Assembly: GCA_900538305.1 (NCBI GenBank)
Contig: UPXY01000001.1
Coordinates: forward strand, 62,001 to 126,000
Origin: an uncultured Collinsella sp.
GTDB taxonomy: Bacteria; Actinomycetota; Coriobacteriia; Coriobacteriales; Coriobacteriaceae
DNA: 64,000 nt
Direction of reading: 5' to 3'
The notes under the pieces: model-generated
What the model was told of the DNA's origin: nothing
The model's input: the letters and a program-made list of their open reading frames with translations, nothing else
Database searches by the model: none
Shown here: one piece after another, positions 35,013-43,386 of the stretch
How the letters are laid out: each line of letters begins with the position of its first letter
Numbering within the stretch: the first letter of the stretch is position 1
Position numbers and translations under genes: made by a program

Positions 35013-36419
35013 ATGGAAGCTATTACCGCGTTTTTCAGCTTCATCCAAGGGCTAGGCGTCAACGTCATGATGCCGATCCTGCTCACCATCTTCGGCACCA
35101 TCCTGGGCGCCGGCTTTGGTAAGAGCCTCAAGGCCGGCCTCACCGTCGGCGTTGGCTTCATCGGCCTGAACTTGATCATCAACAACGTGCTCGGCACGAG
35201 CCTCGCGCCCGCCGTGCAGGAGATGACGACCCGCTTCGGCCTCGCCCTGAATATCATCGATGTGGGCTGGCCCGCGTCTTCGGCCATCGCCATGGGCACG
35301 ACCATCGGCATGTTCATCATCCCGCTCGGCCTGCTCGTGAACATCCTCATGCTCATCACGAACACCACGCAGACGATCGACGTCGACATCTGGAACTACT
35401 GGCACTTCGCCTTCACCGGTTCCATCGTCGCGATCATCACCGGCGACGTCATGCTCGGCTTCGCCGCGGCCGTCATCAACATGGTCGTCGTGCTCATCCT
35501 TGGTGACATCACCGCGCCGCAGGTCGAGAAGTCGCTTGGCATGCCCGGCGTGTCGCTGCCCCATGGCTTCACCGCCGCGTTCGCGCCCATCGCCATGTTC
35601 ATCAACTGGGTCATCGACAAGATCCCCGGCGTGCGCGACATCAATCTCGACGTCGAGTCCATGCAGAAGAAGTTCGGTGTCTTCGGTGAGCCGCTCATGG
35701 TGGGTACGGTCATCGGCCTCATCATCGGCTGCGTCGCCTACTTCGACGTCGCCGACATCGCCGGTTCTGTGACGGTCATCCTCGGCCTCGGCGTCTCCCT
35801 CGGTGCCGTGCTCGTGCTCATCCCGCGTATGGCGTCGCTGCTCATGGAGGGCCTGCTCCCCATCTCCGACGCCGCCTCTGCGTTCATGCAGAAGCATTTC
35901 GCCAAGCGCGGCAAGATCTACATCGGCCTCGACTCCGCCGTGGGTGTCGGCCATCCCGTGACCCTTTCGCTCGCGCTCATCCTCATCCCTGTCATGCTGC
36001 TGCTCGCCGTGGCACTGCAGCCGCTCGGCAACCAGGTTATTCCGTTCGGTGACCTTTCGACCGCGACCTACATGCTCGTGCTCATCACCCCGATCGTGAA
36101 CAACAACGGGTTCCGTGGCCTCATCGTGGGCATCGTTGTGCTCGCCATCGGCCTGCTCATCTCCACGTACATGGCTCCGTTCCAGACCGCCGCTGCTCTG
36201 CAGGCCGGTTTCGACGTCGCTTCGTACGCCGGCAGCGCCGACGCGCTCATCTCGTCGCTCTGTGACGGCGCGAACCCGCTGACCTTCATCTTCGTGTTCC
36301 TGTCGAACATCAACGGCTGGGTCTGCATCGGCCTCACCGGCGTGGGCGCCATCGTGTTCGCCATCTGGAACCGCATGCGTATCCTCAAGGAGGCAAAGGA
36401 GCTTCACGAGGAGGCGTAA
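35013..36419 (+). CDS. gatC: PTS EIIC, galactitol type permease
   Basis: A 468-residue polytopic membrane permease of the galactitol (Gat) PTS family with about ten hydrophobic segments, for example GLTVGVGFIGLNLIINNVLG and TYMLVLITPIVNNNGFRGLI. The substrate is not certain, but galactitol, another polyol or a pentitol fits the family and the class II aldolase nearby. GAAGGAGGAAAG precedes the ATG. A strong terminator follows the gene. Confidence 0.9.
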   Translation: MEAITAFFSFIQGLGVNVMMPILLTIFGTILGAGFGKSLKAGLTVGVGFIGLNLIINNVLGTSLAPAVQEMTTRFGLALNIIDVGWPASSAIAMGTTIGMFIIPLGLLVNILMLITNTTQTIDVDIWNYWHFAFTGSIVAIITGDVMLGFAAAVINMVVVLILGDITAPQVEKSLGMPGVSLPHGFTAAFAPIAMFINWVIDKIPGVRDINLDVESMQKKFGVFGEPLMVGTVIGLIIGCVAYFDVADIAGSVTVILGLGVSLGAVLVLIPRMASLLMEGLLPISDAASAFMQKHFAKRGKIYIGLDSAVGVGHPVTLSLALILIPVMLLLAVALQPLGNQVIPFGDLSTATYMLVLITPIVNNNGFRGLIVGIVVLAIGLLISTYMAPFQTAAALQAGFDVASYAGSADALISSLCDGANPLTFIFVFLSNINGWVCIGLTGVGAIVFAIWNRMRILKEAKELHEEA

Positions 36420-36481
36420 GCTATCCAGGATGACTCCCTGGCGGCAGGAGCCGTTGCCCAGGGAATCAAGCTAGGGTAGAT

Positions 36482-36522
36482 GCCCGCGGCCGCAGGCTCC
36501 GAACTGCGGTCGCGGGCTTTTC
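36482..36522 (+). terminator. Terminator after EIIC
   Basis: GCCCGCGGCCGCAG and CTGCGGTCGCGGGC pair with one mismatch across an eight-base loop, followed by TTTTCTT. A smaller stem (TCCCTGG with CCAGGGA) lies just upstream at about 36434-36461. It divides the PTS operon into two transcription units or attenuates the second half. Confidence 0.85.
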
Positions 36523-36560
36523 TTCGAATGAATGGCGTAATGGGTCGAAAGCGGGGTGCA

Positions 36561-37223
36561 ATGATGGCTTCTCGACATGATGGAGACGAGGGCGTTCGGA
36601 GCAGCGATGTCGTGCACGGCGAGATCGCGGTGGAAGAGCGCGGCTCAGACGAGGGTACAGCCCGCACCTACACATACGATCCGCACCGCTACCTCTTCGA
36701 CGTGCAGATCACCGGCACAGTCGGAGCGCTTGCGGCCGTTGCGGGCGCGGTGATGGTCGCCACCGGCTTTCTCGCTTTCTTCGGCGCGATCGCGCTCGTG
36801 CTGGGGCTTTACACGGCGTTTAACACGTTCATCGCAAAATGCTATCCGCGTGTAGCCTCTTTGGATGAGGAGCGCCTCGTGCTCGAGTCGTTCGGCCGGC
36901 GCGACGAGTATCGCATCGCGGATATACACCGCATCCAGCTGCGCGAGAACGGTAAGACCCTTTCCGTCTACGTGCGCTTCAACGGTGGAGGCGTGTTGCG
37001 GGGACGGTATTTCATCGGGTGCGGCGATATGTATGACGAGGAAGGGCGACGGGCTCAAGCGCTCTATGACACCCTTCTCGATCTGCAGGCGCGCCTTGAC
37101 CCCGAGAACATCCGCGTCATCGCTCGCAAGCAGGCGATGCGCGCCGCCGCGCGTGCCGAAGCGGAGGCCGGCGAGCCCAAGCCGGTCTCGCGCAGGCATA
37201 ACCGCAAGAAGCGCCGCGCGTAG
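36561..37223 (+). CDS. Membrane protein of unknown function in PTS locus
   Basis: A ~220-residue protein. A polar N-terminus (about 1-45) leads to two close hydrophobic helices (VGALAAVAGAVMVATGFLAFF and IALVLGLYTAF). A cytoplasmic PH-like part follows, with LDEERLVLESFGRRDEYRIADIHRIQLRENG. The tail is basic (RRHNRKKRRA). I do not recognise the family. ATGs at 36528, 36540 and 36561/36564 are all possible starts. It sits between the EIIC terminator and the aldolase with no obvious sugar role. Confidence 0.7.
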   Translation: MMASRHDGDEGVRSSDVVHGEIAVEERGSDEGTARTYTYDPHRYLFDVQITGTVGALAAVAGAVMVATGFLAFFGAIALVLGLYTAFNTFIAKCYPRVASLDEERLVLESFGRRDEYRIADIHRIQLRENGKTLSVYVRFNGGGVLRGRYFIGCGDMYDEEGRRAQALYDTLLDLQARLDPENIRVIARKQAMRAAARAEAEAGEPKPVSRRHNRKKRRA

Positions 37224-37282
37224 TGCGCTCACGGCGTCGAACGTCCGCCAACTTGGCGTGTTCCCTATAGAAAGGATTGGAT

Positions 37283-38170
37283 ATGCTGGTAAACCTTCGG
37301 GATATCTGCGCTATCGCCGAGCAGAACAACATGGCGATCGCCTCGTTCAACGCGCCGAGTATGGAGGCCCTGCGCGCGACGATCGATGCAGCGGAGAAAA
37401 CGGGCTATCCCGTCATCCTCTCCCATGCCGAGGCGCACGAGGGCGTTATGCCGCTCGATGCCATGGGACCCGCCATGGTGGCGCTTGCCGAGCGCTCGAG
37501 TGCCATGGTGTGCGTCCACCTCGATCACTGTGAGCACCTTTCGTACATGCGCCGCGCGCTCGAGATGGGTTTCACCGGAGCCATGTACGACGGATCCATG
37601 GAGCCCTATGAGGTGAACCTCGAGAACTCTGCGCGCGCCGCCGCCATGTGCCATAGCTTCGACTGCGGTCTTGAGTGCGAGCTTGGCTCCATGGGGTCGC
37701 GCGAGGGCGGCGAATCCGCCGAGGGGGGCACCGCCGAGGAAGCCGGTGCCGTCTACACCGACCCCGACCAGGCGCGCGCATTCGTGAAGGAGACCGGCCT
37801 CGATATCCTCGCGTGCTCGTTCGGTACCGTCCACGGCCTATACAAGGGTGAGCCGCACCTGCAGTTCGATGTACTCACGAAGATTCGCTCGCGCGTGAAG
37901 GTTCCGCTTGTGATGCACGGCGGCTCGGGCGTTTCCGACGAGGACTATGCGATGGCAATCGACGCGGGCATCCGCAAGATTAACTACTATACCTACGGGG
38001 CGAAGTATGCTGGCGACGCCGCCGTATCCGTCGTCGACGGCGTGCGCGCGTCCGCGTCGGGCAAGCCGGTCTACTGGCACGACCTGACCGTTGCGGCGTA
38101 CGAGCGCCTGGTAGAGGACTTCTCTTCGGTCATCAAGGTGTTCGCCAACGGCGCGGCGCCGCTTGCGTAA
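37283..38170 (+). CDS. Class II fructose/tagatose-bisphosphate aldolase family protein
   Basis: A 295-residue zinc aldolase that should cleave a ketose bisphosphate into triose phosphates. Zinc ligands are visible in VHLDHCEHL, FGTVHGLYKG and VMHGGSGVS, with INYYTYGAKYAG near the phosphate site. A short Gly/Glu-rich insert (GSREGGESAEGGTAEEAG) marks the mobile loop. The start is ATG 37283 with AAAGGA six bases upstream. It is followed after 10 bases by EIIA. Together with the galactitol PTS this suggests a GatY-type tagatose-bisphosphate aldolase, but fructose specificity cannot be excluded. Confidence 0.85.
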   Translation: MLVNLRDICAIAEQNNMAIASFNAPSMEALRATIDAAEKTGYPVILSHAEAHEGVMPLDAMGPAMVALAERSSAMVCVHLDHCEHLSYMRRALEMGFTGAMYDGSMEPYEVNLENSARAAAMCHSFDCGLECELGSMGSREGGESAEGGTAEEAGAVYTDPDQARAFVKETGLDILACSFGTVHGLYKGEPHLQFDVLTKIRSRVKVPLVMHGGSGVSDEDYAMAIDAGIRKINYYTYGAKYAGDAAVSVVDGVRASASGKPVYWHDLTVAAYERLVEDFSSVIKVFANGAAPLA

Positions 38171-38180
38171 GGAGGGTTTC

Positions 38181-38654
38181 ATGGGAAACGTTGATATCGA
38201 CCTGTTCAAGCCCGAGCTCGTGTTCTTCGATTTCGAGGCCACCGACCGCTTCGAGTTCTTCAAGAAGATGGAAGCCGTGCTTTTGGAGGGCGGCTACATT
38301 AAGGACACGTGGTACGACGCGATCACGACGCGCGAGAAGAACTTCCCAACCGGGCTTCAGTTCGAGACCATCTCCGTCGCGCTGCCGCACGTCGACCCCG
38401 AGCATCTCGTCAAGCCCTACATCGCCGTGATTCGCCCGAAGTATCCCGTTGTGTTCGAGGGGATGGCCGGCATAGGCGGCGACATCCCGGCGGAGCTCAT
38501 CGTGAACCTCGGTCTCACCGAGCACGCCGAGGGGCAGGTCGCGGTGCTCCAGGCGCTCATGGGTGTCTTTTTGGATGCGGGTGCGGTCGAAGACATCCGT
38601 GCCCAGACCACGCCTGAGGGCATGGTCGCCACCATGCGACGTCTCTGCGCGTAG
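38181..38654 (+). CDS. PTS EIIA, fructose/mannitol/galactitol type
   Basis: A 157-residue EIIA-2 domain protein. The phospho-accepting histidine is in SVALPHVDPEHLVKP. FPTGLQFETIS before it and AVLQALMGVFLDAG after it fit the fold. AAGGAGG precedes the ATG at 38181. It completes the IIB-IIC set encoded at 34.7-36.4 kb, and its separation by the aldolase and membrane gene is a rearranged order relative to classical gat operons. Confidence 0.88.
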   Translation: MGNVDIDLFKPELVFFDFEATDRFEFFKKMEAVLLEGGYIKDTWYDAITTREKNFPTGLQFETISVALPHVDPEHLVKPYIAVIRPKYPVVFEGMAGIGGDIPAELIVNLGLTEHAEGQVAVLQALMGVFLDAGAVEDIRAQTTPEGMVATMRRLCA

Positions 38655-38704
38655 TCCATCAGAGAGGAGAGCCTGATCCTAGGGTTCAGGTTCTCGCTGA
38701 TCTC

Positions 38705-38885
38705 CGTTTCGGGCGCCATCGTCTCCCAAATCGCGTTTAGTGAACAGTTTTTGCGGGGGTGCCGGGGTATGGCTCACCTCTGGAGAGAAAGAACCGCAGG
38801 TCGGGCGATCGCGTGATGCCCGGCTACTTGGCGGGCGCCCCCGAAACCGTGCACTTAGCGCGATTCGGGAAATAAGGCGCCCGCC
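38705..38885 (+). ncRNA. Candidate structured RNA with mutually exclusive stems
   Basis: This is the 375-base gap after EIIA and before the ABC exporter. The segment GGCGGGCGCCCCCGAA (38830-38845) can pair with CGTTTCGGGCGCC (38705-38717), with CGGGGGTGCC (38754-38763), or with TTCGGG plus GGCGCCCGCC (38864-38869, 38876-38885). Such competing pairings resemble riboswitch or attenuator logic. A short hairpin GGGC-GCCC is nested at about 38803-38821. No known riboswitch family was recognised. A weak hairpin at about 38670-38695 may end the PTS operon. Confidence 0.4.
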
Positions 38886-39029
38886 TGCGGCATCCCTATC
38901 TTATTAATATGAGCGCTCGTCATCGCGAATAGGTGCATGCGGAAACCGCCTGAGGCCTGTTCGGCGAGCAATCTGGCTGGGTGGTATATACTGGTGCGCT
39001 GCAATCCACGACCATGTGAAAGGCATTTT

Positions 39030-40820
39030 ATGCGCACACCTCAGAATCTCCGCCCCACCATGTTTCGCCGCTTCTTGGCGTATTACCGTCCGGAGCGCGG
39101 CCTCTTCATCGCAGACACCGTGTGTGCGCTCATCATCGCCGGCATCGACCTTGCGTTTCCCGTGATTCTGCGCTCGCTCACCGGCGGACTCTTCCTCAAG
39201 GGCGCGGACGCGATCATGGCTGCGCTCGGCATGATCGCCCTTGGACTTGTGGCGATGTACCTTGTGCGCATGGGCTGCCGCTACTTCGTCTCCGCACAAG
39301 GTCACATCATGGGCGCACGCATGGAGTCTCGCATGCGGCAGGATCTTTTCGACCAGTACGAGCGCTTCTGCTTCACATACTTCGACCGCGTGAACTCGGG
39401 CGACATGATGAGCCGTGTGGTGAACGATCTCTTCGACATCTGCGAGGCCGCGCACCATGTACCGGAGTGGATCATCATCTGCGGCGTGGAGATCGTGGGG
39501 GCGTTCATCATCCTCGCAACCATATCACCCATGCTCACCGCTATCATGGCGGTGGTGACGGCGGTTTTCGTCGTCATCATGGTGCGCCAGAACCTGCGCA
39601 TGCGCGAGGTGTTCGCCGACAACCGCCGCAAGATTTCCGAGGTCAACTCGCAGTTGCAGGACTCGCTCGCGGGCATGCGCGTGGTGAAGTCGTTCGCCAA
39701 CGAGGACACCGAGCGCGCGAAGTTCCGCCGCTCCAACGCGCGCTATCTCGATTCGAAGGTCGCGCAGTACCACGCCATGGGTGCCTACCAGGCGACGAGC
39801 GCCGCCCTCACCGGAGCGCTCTTCACGGTCATCATTGTGGTGGGCGGCCTGCTTGTGGCGGAAGGCAACATGACCGCGGTCGATATGGCGACGTTCGCCC
39901 TCTACATCAGTCTGTTCACCACCCCCATCGAGACGCTCGTGAACTCCACCGAGAACATCCAGAAGGCCATCGCCGGTTTCAAGCGCATGGACGAGGTCAT
40001 CCTCACCATGCCCGACATCGAGGACGCGCCCGATGCCCGCGAGCTCACCGTGAGCGCAGGCGCAATCGAGTACCGCGACGTCTGCTTCAGCTACGAAGAC
40101 GAAGAGCTGGGAAATGACCGCGCCGGCCGTCCGGTCATCGATCATCTGGATCTCTCCATCCATCCGGGCGAGACCATCGCGCTTGTGGGGCCGTCGGGCG
40201 GCGGCAAGACCACGACCTGCTCGCTGCTGCCACGTTTCTACGATGTGACGAGCGGCTCGATCACCATCGACGGGCAGGATGTGCGGTCGGTCACGCAGCA
40301 GAGTCTGCGCCAAGCGATTGGCCTCGTGCAACAGGACGTATATCTCTTCGACGGGACGATCGGCGAGAACATAGCTTACGGACGCCCTGGCGCCACGCAG
40401 GAGGAGATCGTCGAGGCCGCGCGCCGTGCAAACATCCACGAGTTTATCGAAACGCTTCCCGCCGGCTACGACACCGTGGTGGGTGAGCGGGGTAGCCGTC
40501 TTTCCGGCGGGCAGAAGCAGCGCGTGGCGATCGCGCGCGTATTCTTGAAGAACCCCGCCATCCTCATCCTCGACGAAGCGACGTCTGCCCTCGACAACGA
40601 GAGCGAGGAGGCGGTGCAGGAATCGCTCGAGCGGCTTGCGCGCGACCGCACGACGATCATCATCGCGCACCGGCTCTCCACCATTAAGAACGCGGACGAG
40701 ATCGCAACCGTCGAGCGTGGTCGTGTTGTGGAGCGGGGCACGCACGACGAGCTTCTCGCCCGCAACGGCACGTATGCTCGCTACTATCGAATGCAGTTTG
40801 AAGGCGCTCGCGCGCAGTAA
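39030..40820 (+). CDS. ABC exporter, fused membrane and ATPase domains
   Basis: A 596-residue half-transporter of the multidrug/lipid exporter type. Six hydrophobic helices (about 30-320) are followed by an ATPase domain. That domain has Walker A VGPSGGGKTTT (about 389), signature LSGGQKQRVAIAR, Walker B AILILDEATSALD and the H-loop IIIAHRLSTI. It works as a dimer, and with no partner half-transporter nearby it is probably a homodimer. The ATG at 39030 has AAAGG upstream. The substrate is unknown. The long structured gap before it may regulate it. Confidence 0.9.
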   Translation: MRTPQNLRPTMFRRFLAYYRPERGLFIADTVCALIIAGIDLAFPVILRSLTGGLFLKGADAIMAALGMIALGLVAMYLVRMGCRYFVSAQGHIMGARMESRMRQDLFDQYERFCFTYFDRVNSGDMMSRVVNDLFDICEAAHHVPEWIIICGVEIVGAFIILATISPMLTAIMAVVTAVFVVIMVRQNLRMREVFADNRRKISEVNSQLQDSLAGMRVVKSFANEDTERAKFRRSNARYLDSKVAQYHAMGAYQATSAALTGALFTVIIVVGGLLVAEGNMTAVDMATFALYISLFTTPIETLVNSTENIQKAIAGFKRMDEVILTMPDIEDAPDARELTVSAGAIEYRDVCFSYEDEELGNDRAGRPVIDHLDLSIHPGETIALVGPSGGGKTTTCSLLPRFYDVTSGSITIDGQDVRSVTQQSLRQAIGLVQQDVYLFDGTIGENIAYGRPGATQEEIVEAARRANIHEFIETLPAGYDTVVGERGSRLSGGQKQRVAIARVFLKNPAILILDEATSALDNESEEAVQESLERLARDRTTIIIAHRLSTIKNADEIATVERGRVVERGTHDELLARNGTYARYYRMQFEGARAQ

Positions 40821-40840
40821 CCGGGTTCGACGGGAACACG

Positions 40841-41710
40841 ATGGCTAAGGGATCCAAGCTCGCGCCCGAAGAGGTGGAGGAGCTTTTCTCAAAAATCGAT
40901 GCATCGGGTGTCGTGCGCTCCGAGCGCAGCGAGCCTGCCGTCGACCCACTTTCCGACGAGGATCCCTCGGGCTCGAAGGTGGCGAGCTCCATCTCGCGCA
41001 TGGGTATCGCGTTCATCGCGGGCATCATCATTTTCGTGGTGGGCATGCAGGTGGGCTATGGCGTGATGCGTCGCCTCAACACCGCGAACCTGTCTGATAC
41101 CGTGACGACGGAGACCGTCTCGCGCGCGCTCGAGGGCGGCGTGGAGTGGGGCAACGGCTTCACGCAGTTCCCCGCCGAGTTCACCGTGGAGGAGGCGGAT
41201 GAGCTCACCGGTGTCGTGGAGGTGAGCGTTGTGTCCGCCGAGGCGGAAAACGAGCTCGAGCTCTTCTCCAACAGCCAGATCGAGGCGGCAGCGCTCGCAA
41301 CGAACGCCCTGCTCAACGATAACATCAACCGCGTGGTCTACAACGTTTCGGCGTATGTCGACGAAGACGGGAACATCGTTGCCGGCAACGGCGAGGGTCA
41401 GGAGGCTCGTCTCGTCTTCACCTTCATCTGGACGAAGAACAAATCTGAGGCATCGAGCAACATCGACTGGGGCTTGCGCATCGTGGGCATGGACGAGGAG
41501 ATCGCCGGAAGAATCCAGACGCAGGTGAACTCCGTGTCGTCGCTTATCGAGACGCCAAGCGTGGACGACGCCGATATCGATGCGCACGAGCGAGAGCTCC
41601 AGAGTGCCCAGGAGCAGAAGGGCGAGGAGCTCTATCTGGGCGACGATGGCGGTGCTACGCTCGATGCCGCGCGGGAGCGTGCACAGGAGGATGCGAGCGC
41701 CTCGCACTGA
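40841..41710 (+). CDS. Single-pass membrane protein of unknown function
   Basis: A 289-residue protein. A charged cytoplasmic N-terminus (about 1-48) leads to one membrane helix (MGIAFIAGIIIFVVGMQVGYGV) and an extracytoplasmic acidic domain with alternating hydrophobic strands (LVFTFIWTKNKSEASSNIDWGLRIVG). No signal cleavage site or known domain is recognised. It starts 20 bases after the ABC exporter stop, so the two are probably cotranscribed and may act together. An intrinsic terminator follows. Confidence 0.75.
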   Translation: MAKGSKLAPEEVEELFSKIDASGVVRSERSEPAVDPLSDEDPSGSKVASSISRMGIAFIAGIIIFVVGMQVGYGVMRRLNTANLSDTVTTETVSRALEGGVEWGNGFTQFPAEFTVEEADELTGVVEVSVVSAEAENELELFSNSQIEAAALATNALLNDNINRVVYNVSAYVDEDGNIVAGNGEGQEARLVFTFIWTKNKSEASSNIDWGLRIVGMDEEIAGRIQTQVNSVSSLIETPSVDDADIDAHERELQSAQEQKGEELYLGDDGGATLDAARERAQEDASASH

Positions 41711-41789
41711 CGTTGCACAAAACCACCATGGGTTTTCGACGTGCGCTTTCGCGCCAAGCCCTGGGGCAGATTGCTTCAGACATACGGAA

Positions 41790-41826
41790 CGACCCGACAG
41801 GGAACAAGCCCCGCCGGGTCGATTTT
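41790..41826 (+). terminator. Terminator after the ABC exporter operon
   Basis: CGACCCG (41790-41796) pairs with CGGGTCG (41815-41821), and a partial inner GGG/CCC stem lies between them. ATTTTGTT follows. Confidence 0.7.
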
Positions 41827-41848
41827 GTTCGCCGGTAGTGCGCAACGG

Positions 41849-42742
41849 TTAGGCGAGCAGCGCGGCTACCTTGCCCAGAAGCGGCTCGAAGCTCACACCA
41901 CGCTCTTGAAAATGGGGTTGCTGCGAGGAAACCGTCATCGCGTCGTGCACGAGGTCGCCGGCAAAGCGCACGGCCTCCTCGAGCGTGCGGCCTGCCATGA
42001 TCGCGGCGAGCAGGCATGAGCAGTACAGGTCGCCGGTGCCGTGGAGCATATAGGGAAGCAGCTCGTTATGCACTTCGAGGAAGGCTCCGTCGCGCGTGCC
42101 CACGAAGTTCCTAATGAGTCCGTCGCCGCGCTGGATGCCCTTGAGCACGACCGCCTTCGTGCCCTTTTCGATGAGCGCGTCAACAAGGCGCCGTGCTTCG
42201 GTGTCGTCGATGTTCTCGCCCGCCCACGCGTCGCCGATGGGTTCGCCCAGGATGATCGCAGCTTCGGTGAGGTTCGGGGTGAGGACGTCGGCCCCCTCGG
42301 CGAGTTCGGCCATGGCGTCGCAGAGCTCGGGCGTATAGGTGGGATAGACCTTGCCGTGATCTGCCATGACCGGGTCGACGACGCGAAGCGCCTCGGGGAA
42401 CATAGCGTAGATGTCGCGGATGCGGTCTACCTGTTCAGGTGCACCCAAAAAGCCCGAGTACACGGCATCTGCCTCCACACCGATTTTCTGCCAAGCGGCG
42501 AGGTAGTCGGGGAGGATATCGGTCGTATCGTGCATATACCAGCCGGGAAACGCCGTGTGGCTCGAGAAGACGCCCGTGGGGACCGGGCAGACGTCACATC
42601 CGGCGGCAGATAGCACGGGGATGGCGATGCCGAGCGAGCACTTGCCATAGCCGCAGAGGTCGTGGACGGCTGCCACGCGCGGAATATATGCCCCTTTGCG
42701 CTGGTATAGGGGCATGGCGATGCCATTGATTTCGTTTTCCAT
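41849..42742 (-). CDS. Pyridoxal/pyridoxamine kinase (PfkB-like)
   Basis: A 297-residue vitamin B6 salvage kinase of the PdxK/PdxY family. AAVHDLCGYGKCSLGIAIPVLSAAG is the typical N-terminal segment (seen in parts), with FSSHTAFPGW, VYSGFLGAPEQV and VVDPVMADHGKVYP following. The anion-hole/catalytic motif is GTGDLYCSCL, with Asp as base. Family members can also phosphorylate related pyrimidines, so the exact substrate is not fixed. It is transcribed leftward and stands alone. Confidence 0.85.
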   Translation of the reverse strand: MENEINGIAMPLYQRKGAYIPRVAAVHDLCGYGKCSLGIAIPVLSAAGCDVCPVPTGVFSSHTAFPGWYMHDTTDILPDYLAAWQKIGVEADAVYSGFLGAPEQVDRIRDIYAMFPEALRVVDPVMADHGKVYPTYTPELCDAMAELAEGADVLTPNLTEAAIILGEPIGDAWAGENIDDTEARRLVDALIEKGTKAVVLKGIQRGDGLIRNFVGTRDGAFLEVHNELLPYMLHGTGDLYCSCLLAAIMAGRTLEEAVRFAGDLVHDAMTVSSQQPHFQERGVSFEPLLGKVAALLA

Positions 42743-42890
42743 GATTGCCTTCTTTCATCGCGGACTTATGGACCAGCGTGCGAGAACAGCATAGTACCTC
42801 CCGCCGCGATGCGTCGCATGCGGAGGCATTCTTAGTCGTTTCGCCACAATCGCGCTACGAGTGCCGGGCGGGGCGCGCGAGTGGCCGCAA

Positions 42891-43007
42891 GTTCCCAGAT
42901 GGCAGATATCGAGCACTTAGAGGGCCGAAATGAGCCGTTTCGTTCCCAAATGGCAGGAAACGTGCAGCCCGAGGCCTCAAAGCAGCCTTCTTGTTCCCAA
43001 ATGGCAG
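42891..43007. repeat. 51-bp direct repeats, left cluster (three copies)
   Basis: The core GTTCCCARATGGCAG recurs at 42891, 42942 and 42993, an exact 51-bp period. The ~36-bp spacing sequence is partly conserved. The first unit here is nearly identical to the middle unit of the right-hand cluster at 44402. These six units flank a single AbiEi/nuclease-like gene. The unit is open in several minus-strand frames because 51 is divisible by three. The rest of the 42743-43386 gap holds the next repeat and no supported gene. Confidence 0.85.
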
Positions 43008-43019
43008 GAAATGTGCGGC

Positions 43020-43060
43020 ATGGGACAGGCAGGCGGCGGTATGGGACAGGCAGGCGGCGG
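43020..43060. repeat. 21-bp tandem repeat
   Basis: ATGGGACAGGCAGGCGGCGG occurs twice in tandem with a 21-bp period, directly after the left 51-bp cluster. Confidence 0.75.
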
Positions 43061-43386
43061 GACGGGGTATGAGCGGGACGCCGATAGCGGGGCGGAAGCG
43101 CGAGGGGGAGTTTTCCACACCCCAAAACAGCGGGCATAATCATGACCGCTCGCCGCCGCGAGGCAACCGTTCGCAGATTGGTTTTCGCCCCATCCCGCTT
43201 CGGCTCCAAAGAAGGCGCAGGCAGCTCGGACGCGCAAGAAATACCTGGTCATATGCAAGATTTTGACAAGGTTGGCAGTGCATTTCCATACGCCTACGCT
43301 AAATACTCCAGCAGCAGGCGACGCCTTGACGACGAAATCGGAGAGGTCGCGCGCGAAAAGGAGGCAGGGGAGAAAGGGCGGCGAGT

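Noticed and set aside
42891..43007. 51-bp repeats read as a CRISPR array
   Set aside because: There are only three units per cluster, a short 15-bp core and similar rather than unique spacers; one spacer is shared between clusters. No cas genes are nearby. They are tandem direct repeats.
42832..43209. Possible small proteins on the minus strand over the 51-bp repeats
   Set aside because: Several frames stay open simply because the period is divisible by three. There are no ribosome sites and the predicted peptides are repeats of the same few residues.
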